Source: JBHOQX01 sp042408595
GTDB lineage: Bacteria > Chloroflexota > Chloroflexia > Chloroflexales > Roseiflexaceae
Direction of reading: 5' to 3'
Assembly: GCA_042408595.1 (NCBI GenBank)
Contig: JBHOQX010000053.1
Location: forward strand, 17,473-81,472
DNA length: 64,000 nt
Position numbers and translations under genes: made by a program. Position 1 is the first letter of the stretch, and each line of letters opens with the position of its first letter. The notes beneath the pieces are model-generated. The model was not told where the DNA came from, did no database searches, and saw only the letters and a list, made by a program, of their open reading frames with translations. Of the stretch, positions 58,671-64,000 are shown one piece after another.

Positions 58671-59171
58671 ATGGGTGTTCTGCACTATGCGTTGTACGAC
58701 AGCCAGGCGGCTGCCGAGGACGCCGCAGCGCGGCTGGCGGCGGCCGGGATCGAGCCGGGCCAGATCGTCATCCTCTCGGCAGGGCGGGCGGCGGGAGAGG
58801 CGGAGCGCCACGTCGGCAGCTTCGCTGACACCGAGGGCCACATCGAGCATGCCGAGCGCCAGCCGAAGGGCCGCTACGACGAGGGTCTGAGCGACCCCAA
58901 CGCGCCCGAGCATGGCCGGGTCGGCCGGTTCGACGACACCAGTGGGCACATCCACGACGCCCGGTTCGAGCCGAAGGGCAGTTTCGCCGACGGCATGCGC
59001 CAGGCGCTGCAGGAGGGTCGGCTGACGGCGCTCTTGGCGCAGACCGGCCTGGCCGAGGCGGACGCGCGCCGCGTTGAGGAGCGCCTCGAGGCTGGCGCGG
59101 TGCTGGTGGCGGTGGATGCCGACGAGGCGCACGCCATGCAGGCGGCGGAGATTCTGACACCGGCCCGCTGA
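58671..59171 (+). CDS. Stress-type protein with an internal duplication
   Basis: 166 residues, start set by AAAGGAG. The beginning (YALYDSQAAAEDAAARLAAAGIEPGQIVIL) and the end (EERLEAGAVLVAVDADEAHAMQAAEIL) resemble the YflT/DUF1269 general-stress fold, in which the two halves enclose a variable middle. The middle contains a 25-residue direct duplication: VGSFADTEGHIEHAERQPKG and VGRFDDTSGHIHDARFEPKG. The duplicated unit has conserved His and Asp residues that could bind metal. Function unknown. Confidence 0.7.
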   Translation: MGVLHYALYDSQAAAEDAAARLAAAGIEPGQIVILSAGRAAGEAERHVGSFADTEGHIEHAERQPKGRYDEGLSDPNAPEHGRVGRFDDTSGHIHDARFEPKGSFADGMRQALQEGRLTALLAQTGLAEADARRVEERLEAGAVLVAVDADEAHAMQAAEILTPAR

Positions 59172-59285
59172 GACAGCAGTGCAGGGTGAACTGGCGCGGC
59201 GCGCGCCGGCTCGGCCGGCGCGCGCCGCGCCTCGCGTGTTCGTTGTTGGCACGCCGGCGCCCGCTCGATCCATTGGCAGATCATG

Positions 59286-59294
59286 TGCTATAGT
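59286..59294 (+). promoter_or_regulatory. Extended -10 promoter of the DUF507 gene
   Basis: TGC then TATAGT (59289-59294), 46 bp upstream of the start. No clear -35. Confidence 0.45.
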
Positions 59295-59339
59295 TGACGC
59301 CATGGCAATATCCGGTGCGCAGGCGCGAGGTACGCTTCG

Positions 59340-59621
59340 ATGAAACTCTCTTCCAGCAAGATCGAGAAGCTCTCCGCAGCATTGGTCGATTATCTGGCGG
59401 AAGTAGACGGTGTACTCTTCCGCGGCGACGATAGCCAGCTTCGCCTGGCGGCGCAGCAGATCATCGCCGATGAACTGATGGTCGAGGAACGACTCGATGC
59501 CGAGATCCACAAGTTGCTTCAATCCTACAAATATGAGATCACCATGGGCCGCATGAACTACGACGATCTGTTCAAGAAAATGAAATCGCGTCTGGTTGCG
59601 GAGCGGAAGCTCGTGTTGTGA
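59340..59621 (+). CDS. DUF507 family protein
   Basis: 93 residues, full length for DUF507. It has the pattern MKLSSSKIEKLSAALVDYL, then EERLDAEIHKLLQSYKYEI and MNYDDLFKKMKSRLVAERKLVL. The family is small, helical and conserved in several phyla; its function is not known. GAGG lies upstream of the ATG. AT content is higher than in neighbouring genes, which fits its basic composition. Confidence 0.88.
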   Translation: MKLSSSKIEKLSAALVDYLAEVDGVLFRGDDSQLRLAAQQIIADELMVEERLDAEIHKLLQSYKYEITMGRMNYDDLFKKMKSRLVAERKLVL

Positions 59622-59703
59622 GGCGTGAGCTGTAGCGCATCATCGTTGGTGTCTGTCGCTCCCAACTCGCGCGCGGGCCGCGTTTGCCGAAAGGAGCCGC
59701 ACG

Positions 59704-62127
59704 GTGCTACGCCTCCAGGTGCTTGGCGCGCCGGCGATCCGCGGCGCGGGCGGCGATCTCTATCTGCCATCGCAGAAGGCACAGGCGCTCCTTTTCTTCC
59801 TGGCCGCTGAGCACGACCGCAGTTTCTCCCGTGGTCAGATCATCACCCTTTTCTGGGAGAACAGCTCAGAGCGAGAAGGGCGTAACAGCCTCAGCACCGT
59901 GCTCAGCCGGCTGCGGGCGGCGCTGCCAGCCATGCCCATCCGCACCGAGGGCGATCCGCTGGCCTGGCAGGCGTTGCCGGGCGTCTCGGTCGACCTGCAC
60001 GAGTTTCAGAACGCACTGCGCGCCGCCGGCCCCGGTGCCGCATCTGAGGTCGCCCGCCAGCAGCTTGAGCGGGCTGGCGCGCTGTACCGCGGGCCGTTGC
60101 TCGACGGGCTGAGCGTTCGCGACTGCGAGGGCTTCGACGAGTGGCTGCGGCTGGAGCGCGAGCGCTGGCAGCAGCGCTGGCTCAACGCGCTTGAGCAACT
60201 CATCGTGGCCTATGAGCAGGCCGGGCAGTGGGCGCCGGCGATCGAATGGGCCCGCCGCGCCTGCGCCGCCGATCCGCTGCAGGAGCGTTTTCACCGCGCC
60301 CTGATGCGCCTGCATGCCCGTGCCGGCGACCGGGCCGCTGCGCTGGCCCAGTTCCGCGACTGCCGCGCGACGCTCGACCGTGAGTTGGGCGTCGAACCCG
60401 ACCCCGAGACCACTGCGCTCTACCAGGCGATCCTCGAGGGTCGGGTCGAGCGGCCTGCGCCCCCCACTTCGCCGCCATCTGCCCGCCTGGCGGCCCGCCT
60501 GGACTCCGCCCGCCGCCGCAGCTTTGTTGGCCGGGCGCCGGAGTTGGCTGCGTTCGCGCGGTGGCTTCGCGCCGACGAGCCGCCGTTCGTTGCGGTGCAC
60601 ATCTTTGGCCCCGGTGGCGTTGGCAAGAGCGCGCTGCTGGCCGAGTTCGCCCGCCTCAGCACCGCCGCCGGCGTCAAGGCGATCACGCTCGACAGCCGCA
60701 ATATCCAGCCGACGCCGGATGGCCTGTTGCGGGCGCTGCGCGAAGCGACCGGCGCGGACGACCCGCTCGTGGCGCTCCCGGAGCGCCACATCCTGCTGAT
60801 CGACACCTACGAGCTGCTCGCACCGATCGACGCCTGGCTGCGCGGCCAGTTCATGCCGCAACTCCCGACGCGGGCGATGGCCGTGCTGGCCGGACGTAGC
60901 GCCCCAGCCCCTGGCTGGCGGCTCGATCCGGGCTGGCAGGGAATGACCCACGTCATCCAGCTCGGCAACCTGAGCGAGGCTGAGGCAACCGAATACCTGG
61001 CGCGGCGAAACGTACCGACCGACCACCGTGACGCTGTGTTGCGCTTCACGCGCGGCTACCCGCTGGCGCTCGCGCTCGCCGTCGAGATCTTGCACCAGCG
61101 GCCGGGCAGCGCCTTCGAGCACGGCACGCCCCAGGACATCGTGCCGCTGCTGCTGGAGCGCTTCGTCGCGGGCGTGCCAGGCGCCGCGCACCGGGCCGCG
61201 CTGGAAGCCAGCGCCGAGGCTCGCTATCTGACGGAGCCGCTCCTCGCCGCGATGCTGGAGCGAGACGATGCCCACGACCTGTTCGAATGGCTGCGCGGCC
61301 TCTCGTTCGTCAACGCCGGCCCGCGCGGCCTCCTCCCGCACGACCTGGCGCGCGAGGCGCTCGTCGCCGACCTGCGCTGGCGCAACCCAGCCTGGCGGCA
61401 GGAACTGCACGCCCGCGCCCGTCGCTTCTACCTGGCCGAGTTCAGCCGAACGCACGACCACGCGCAGTATCTTACGCTGCTCGACCTGATCTACCTGCAC
61501 GACACGCCGCTGATTCGCTCGATCTTCACCTGGAACGACCTGGCCGACGTGCTCGAAGATACGCCCCGACAGGATGACTGGCCCGCGCTGCTGGAGATGG
61601 TGCGCCGTCACGAAGGCGACGAATCGGCGCGGATCGCCAGCGGCTGGTTCGCCCGCCAGCCGGAGGGTGTCACGGTCTTCCGCGACAGCGCCGGCGATGT
61701 GACCGGCTTCCTGATGTTCGTCGCGCTGCGGCCAGACTGCCGCGATATAATCGCCGGCGACCCGTGCGCGGCGACCATCCAGCGCCGGCTGGATGCCCGA
61801 CTATCACTGCCGGACGGCTGGCACGCGGCGATCAGCCGATTCTGGATGGACCGCGATGCCTACCAGGCGGTCTCGCCGACCCAGGGTATGATCTTCGTCG
61901 CGTCCACCCGCTACGTGCTGACGACGCCGCGCCTGGCGGTCTCGTTTCATATCTTTGCCGAGCCGGACGCCTGGCACGGGATGATGGCGCATGTCCTCTT
62001 CCAGCGCGAGCCGGCGGCAGATGGTACCATCGGCGGGCGACGCTACGGCGTGTTCGCGCACGATTGGCTGGCACAGCCTCCGCCGCATTGGCTCGCGACG
62101 CTTGCCGCGCGCGAAGTCCCAGGATAG
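59704..62127 (+). CDS. BTAD/SARP-type regulator with NTPase domain and GNAT-like C-terminus
   Basis: 807 residues from a GTG start with AAAGGAG 9 nt upstream. Residues 1-95 form an OmpR-type winged helix (LGAPAIRGAGGDLYLPSQKAQALLFFLA, NSLSTVLSRLRAAL). Residues about 96-245 are the bacterial transcription activation (BTAD) helices ending in DRELGVEPDPETTALYQAIL. A signal-ATPase domain follows, with P-loop GPGGVGKS (302-309, K308) and Walker-B-like HILLIDTYELL. The last 200 residues (from about VFRDSAGDVTGFLMFVAL) have the alternating pattern of an acyltransferase-like fold rather than TPRs. It probably activates genes in response to an unknown small molecule or protein signal. Confidence 0.85.
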   Translation: MLRLQVLGAPAIRGAGGDLYLPSQKAQALLFFLAAEHDRSFSRGQIITLFWENSSEREGRNSLSTVLSRLRAALPAMPIRTEGDPLAWQALPGVSVDLHEFQNALRAAGPGAASEVARQQLERAGALYRGPLLDGLSVRDCEGFDEWLRLERERWQQRWLNALEQLIVAYEQAGQWAPAIEWARRACAADPLQERFHRALMRLHARAGDRAAALAQFRDCRATLDRELGVEPDPETTALYQAILEGRVERPAPPTSPPSARLAARLDSARRRSFVGRAPELAAFARWLRADEPPFVAVHIFGPGGVGKSALLAEFARLSTAAGVKAITLDSRNIQPTPDGLLRALREATGADDPLVALPERHILLIDTYELLAPIDAWLRGQFMPQLPTRAMAVLAGRSAPAPGWRLDPGWQGMTHVIQLGNLSEAEATEYLARRNVPTDHRDAVLRFTRGYPLALALAVEILHQRPGSAFEHGTPQDIVPLLLERFVAGVPGAAHRAALEASAEARYLTEPLLAAMLERDDAHDLFEWLRGLSFVNAGPRGLLPHDLAREALVADLRWRNPAWRQELHARARRFYLAEFSRTHDHAQYLTLLDLIYLHDTPLIRSIFTWNDLADVLEDTPRQDDWPALLEMVRRHEGDESARIASGWFARQPEGVTVFRDSAGDVTGFLMFVALRPDCRDIIAGDPCAATIQRRLDARLSLPDGWHAAISRFWMDRDAYQAVSPTQGMIFVASTRYVLTTPRLAVSFHIFAEPDAWHGMMAHVLFQREPAADGTIGGRRYGVFAHDWLAQPPPHWLATLAAREVPG

Positions 62128-62238
62128 CAAGTATTCATTACAATCCTACAATCAAACTGGCATGCACCGGCAATGCAGCACCGCATTCCGGCGTGCTAGA
62201 TTTAGCAGTGGCCTGCCGCGCGGCTGTAAAGGCATGGC
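62128..62238. other. Spacer after the BTAD regulator gene
   Basis: No feature seen except some short inverted words. The next items are the promoter and structured region that follow. Confidence 0.3.
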
Positions 62239-62267
62239 TTGCATCAGCGGATCGTCCGTGCTACAAT
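62239..62267 (+). promoter_or_regulatory. Promoter of the structured RNA candidate
   Basis: TTGCAT (62239-62244), 17-nt spacer, TACAAT (62262-62267) with an upstream TGC, so both a -35 and an extended -10. It would start transcription at about 62274. Confidence 0.6.
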
Positions 62268-62273
62268 CGCGGC

Positions 62274-62430
62274 AAACCAGGCCTTTGGGCCAGTCAACGT
62301 CCCATAGTGTGGGGTTTGGGAAGACGAATCCTCCCCCTACGCCCCTTCTCGCCGCTGCCGCGGCGCCAACACGGGGAACGAGGGGCTTCGTTCCAGATGC
62401 TCCCCGACGTTGACCTGGTCCCACCAGGCT
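62274..62430 (+). ncRNA. Structured RNA candidate with long closing stem and two hairpins
   Basis: The region 62280-62301 pairs with 62406-62430: GGCCT/AGGCT, GGG/CCC, CCAG/CTGG and TCAACGTC/GACGTTGA, 20 pairs with only small bulges. A further GGGG (62311-62314) can pair with CCCC (62402-62405). Inside are a 6-bp hairpin (62350-62365) and a 7-bp hairpin (62375-62394). It has its own promoter just upstream, and the following gene has a separate promoter at 62441. It could be a 6S-like or other small RNA, or a leader element. No U-run terminator is present. Confidence 0.4.
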
Positions 62431-62440
62431 TCCCCAGACG

Positions 62441-62469
62441 TTGCAACCATTTGACGGCTGCGCTATAAT
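62441..62469 (+). promoter_or_regulatory. Promoter of the TPR protein gene
   Basis: TTGCAA (62441-62446), 17-nt spacer, perfect TATAAT (62464-62469), about 120 bp before the start codon. Confidence 0.7.
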
Positions 62470-62590
62470 GGCGAAGTAGCTTTACCCGTTATAGCTCTCT
62501 CCGTCGCCTTAGCGATGCTCAAACCGCACCCAACAGCGTAAACAATTACGGAGCGCGTCTGCCCCGTGGAGGCGCAGCGGGAGGACAGTG

Positions 62591-64000
62591 ATGGCGAGAA
62601 TCAGCCTGCAGACGGCTTACGACCAGGCTCGGCAGTTGATCGAGAGCAACGAGCCGGAACGAGCGGCTGGCCTGGCTGAACACATCCTCGAGGCCTACCC
62701 CGGCAACCTGGAGGCATACCGCCTGCTCGGCGAAGCGTACCTCGCCAGCCGCCAACTCGACCGCGCGGAGGAGGCCTTCGCCCGCGCGCTCCGCGCCGAC
62801 CCCGAGAACATCCCGGCGCATGTCGGCCTGGGCATCACGTACGAGCGGCAGGGGCGGCTGGACCGCGCCGTGCCCGAATTCGAGCAGGCGCTGGAGATCA
62901 AGCCGGATGTCCCCGAGCTGCGCAGCCAGTTGCTTCGCCTCTACGCCGACGCATGGGGCAGCGAGCATGCCCAACTGCGCCTCAGCCGCGCCGGGCTGGG
63001 CCGGCTCTACGCCAAGGGCCAGATGCTCCCTCAGGCGATCGCCGAGTTCCGCCAGGTGCTCGCCGACCAGCCCGACCGCCACGATGTGCGCGTCGCGCTG
63101 GCCGAAGCGCTCTGGCGCGACGGGCAGGCGGATGAGGCCGCAGCGGTCTGCCGCGAGATCCTCAACCAGCACCCGGAGACGCTGAAGGCGAACTTGATCC
63201 TCGGCTATCTGCACCTGACTGCTGGCCGCCCGGAAGGCCAGGAGTATTGGAACACCGCCCGCGCGATGGACCCATACTTCGCTGTCGCCCGCGCGCTGTT
63301 TGATACCCTGCCGGATATCGCCGTGGAGGAGCCAACGATCGATGCCTGGGACGAAGAAGCCTGGCAGGCTCGCCGGCAGGCGGCTATCACCCAGGAACTC
63401 GAGGTCGAAGCGACCCGGCCCATGGCCGCCGTCGCCGTTTCCGAAGATCAGGCGCCTACGCCGCCGGCCTCACCGGCTATCGCGCCCGCCGCCGTGGCCG
63501 AGGAGGAGAACTACGACGACTTCCTCGCCAGCCTGCTCGCCACCCCGCCCGAGGCCCGGCTCTCAGATGGCACGGCGCAGGTCGACGAGGATCTTGGGAT
63601 CACGCCGTTCTCGCTCGCCGACCTGGAGACCGCCCCCGAGCGCCGGGCCGCCACTGAGCGCCGTACGCAGCCGATCGAGACGATGACGGGCACGGCCGAG
63701 GCCGGCACGGAGCAAGCCGCGGGCGGCGCTACGGTGGCCGGAGCAGCAGCTGCTAGCGGGGCAGCCCTCGGCGCAGCTCAGGAAGCCAGCGCGCAGGAGC
63801 CACTCGCCCAGGCGCCGCCGGTGGAGGACCTCTCCACCGCCCTCGAGACCGGCGCAGTCCAGCCCTTCTCCCTCGCCGACCTGGGCCTCAGCGACGAGGA
63901 GATCGCCGCGCTTAAGCTGGACGAGGCCGAGGCGCCAAGCGCTCCTGCGCCCGCCGCACCGCCGGTGGAGGACCTCTCCACCGCCCTCGAGACCGGCGCA
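62591..64000 (+). CDS. Tetratricopeptide-repeat protein with acidic repetitive tail (3' end outside window)
   Basis: At least 470 codons, open to the window edge. GGGAGG precedes the ATG at 62591. Residues about 5-240 form six TPR-like helical hairpins (for example PGNLEAYRLLGEAYLASRQLDRAEEAFARAL and PENIPAHVGLGITYERQGRLDRAVPEFEQALEIKP). After about 270 the protein becomes acidic, Ala/Pro-rich and repetitive, with PFSLADL motifs repeated and a 48-residue unit starting again at the window end. TPRs hold partner proteins; the tail may be flexible and carry binding motifs. No signal peptide is seen. Confidence 0.88.
   Translation, partial: MARISLQTAYDQARQLIESNEPERAAGLAEHILEAYPGNLEAYRLLGEAYLASRQLDRAEEAFARALRADPENIPAHVGLGITYERQGRLDRAVPEFEQALEIKPDVPELRSQLLRLYADAWGSEHAQLRLSRAGLGRLYAKGQMLPQAIAEFRQVLADQPDRHDVRVALAEALWRDGQADEAAAVCREILNQHPETLKANLILGYLHLTAGRPEGQEYWNTARAMDPYFAVARALFDTLPDIAVEEPTIDAWDEEAWQARRQAAITQELEVEATRPMAAVAVSEDQAPTPPASPAIAPAAVAEEENYDDFLASLLATPPEARLSDGTAQVDEDLGITPFSLADLETAPERRAATERRTQPIETMTGTAEAGTEQAAGGATVAGAAAASGAALGAAQEASAQEPLAQAPPVEDLSTALETGAVQPFSLADLGLSDEEIAALKLDEAEAPSAPAPAAPPVEDLSTALETGA
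63815..64000 (+). repeat. 144-bp tandem repeat in the TPR protein tail
   Basis: The 42 bp at 63815-63856 reappear without a change at 63959-64000, 144 bp (48 codons) later. The window ends within the second unit, so the copy number is unknown. Confidence 0.85.

Noticed and set aside
62274..62430. Direct assignment of the structured region to 6S RNA
   Set aside because: The long closing stem and central unpaired region are suggestive, but I could not establish the conserved bubble features by eye, so only a candidate is reported.

Overview
The window is high-GC DNA that I read as a chromosomal segment of a Chloroflexota bacterium, most likely class Chloroflexia. The inference rests on gene content: a Rex repressor, a large BTAD/SARP-type regulator fused to an NTPase, a lone Flp pilin, DUF507, RDD and DoxX proteins, a DabA/DabB inorganic-carbon transporter, and a TPR protein with a long acidic tail. 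Codon use is uniformly GC3-rich. Promoters that can be read are sigma70-like, often with an extended -10 (TGn-TATAAT). I saw no rRNA, tRNA, CRISPR array, prophage or intact insertion sequence.

Layout. 1-0.8 kb: end of a PTS enzyme I gene and a small winged-helix protein. 1-5.9 kb (minus): beta-carbonic anhydrase, dabB and dabA, a CO2/bicarbonate acquisition cluster. 6-10 kb: two uncharacterised proteins, a hotdog thioesterase, and a Na/Pi-cotransporter-like protein translationally coupled to a double universal-stress protein. 10.2-11.2 kb: a shrunken cyanophycin-synthetase-like protein. 11.5-14.9 kb: a large secreted metalloprotease. 15.9-19 kb: three family-2 glycosyltransferases. 19.1-22.2 kb: RDD protein, a hypothetical protein and a solitary adenine methyltransferase with a built-in target-recognition region. 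22.6-24.5 kb: a coupled pair of SPFH/band-7 proteins. 24.6-29.8 kb: DedA, Flp pilin, NFACT/Rqc2 protein, guanylate kinase, YqeY. 29.9-35.6 kb: HD-domain phosphodiesterase, YbeY, undecaprenol/diacylglycerol kinase, glycosyltransferase and phospholipase-D-like protein. 36.5-42.3 kb: UppP, urocanate hydratase, Rex and gamma-glutamyltransferase. 42.4-49 kb: DoxX, aldehyde dehydrogenase, a PHP-AlbA/Schlafen-like fusion with a repeat tail, and an M20 peptidase. 49.7-55.4 kb: a complete branched-chain amino-acid ABC transporter (binding protein, LivH, LivM, LivG, LivF), followed by an L-Ala-D/L-Glu-type epimerase. 56.6-64 kb: second DoxX, lipase-like hydrolase, a stress-type protein, DUF507, the BTAD regulator, a structured-RNA candidate and a TPR protein cut by the window end.

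Two window-wide themes stand out. First, patches of 7-8 bp simple 'word' repeats (for example GGACGAA, GACACGAT, GTCTGACC, CGGGGGT, GAACTCT) occur between genes, at gene ends where they supply the stop codon, and in frame inside glycosyltransferase genes, where two paralogues are interrupted at the same loop. Second, Rex-like operators (TTGTG-N8-CACAA, one mismatch each) sit on the promoters of rex and of both doxX genes, suggesting a local redox regulon. Most tail-to-tail gene pairs are separated by a long GC-rich stem-loop with no U-tract.

All calls come from reading motifs by eye. Enzyme families with visible catalytic motifs are firm. Names of substrates, promoters, operators and RNA structures are inference.
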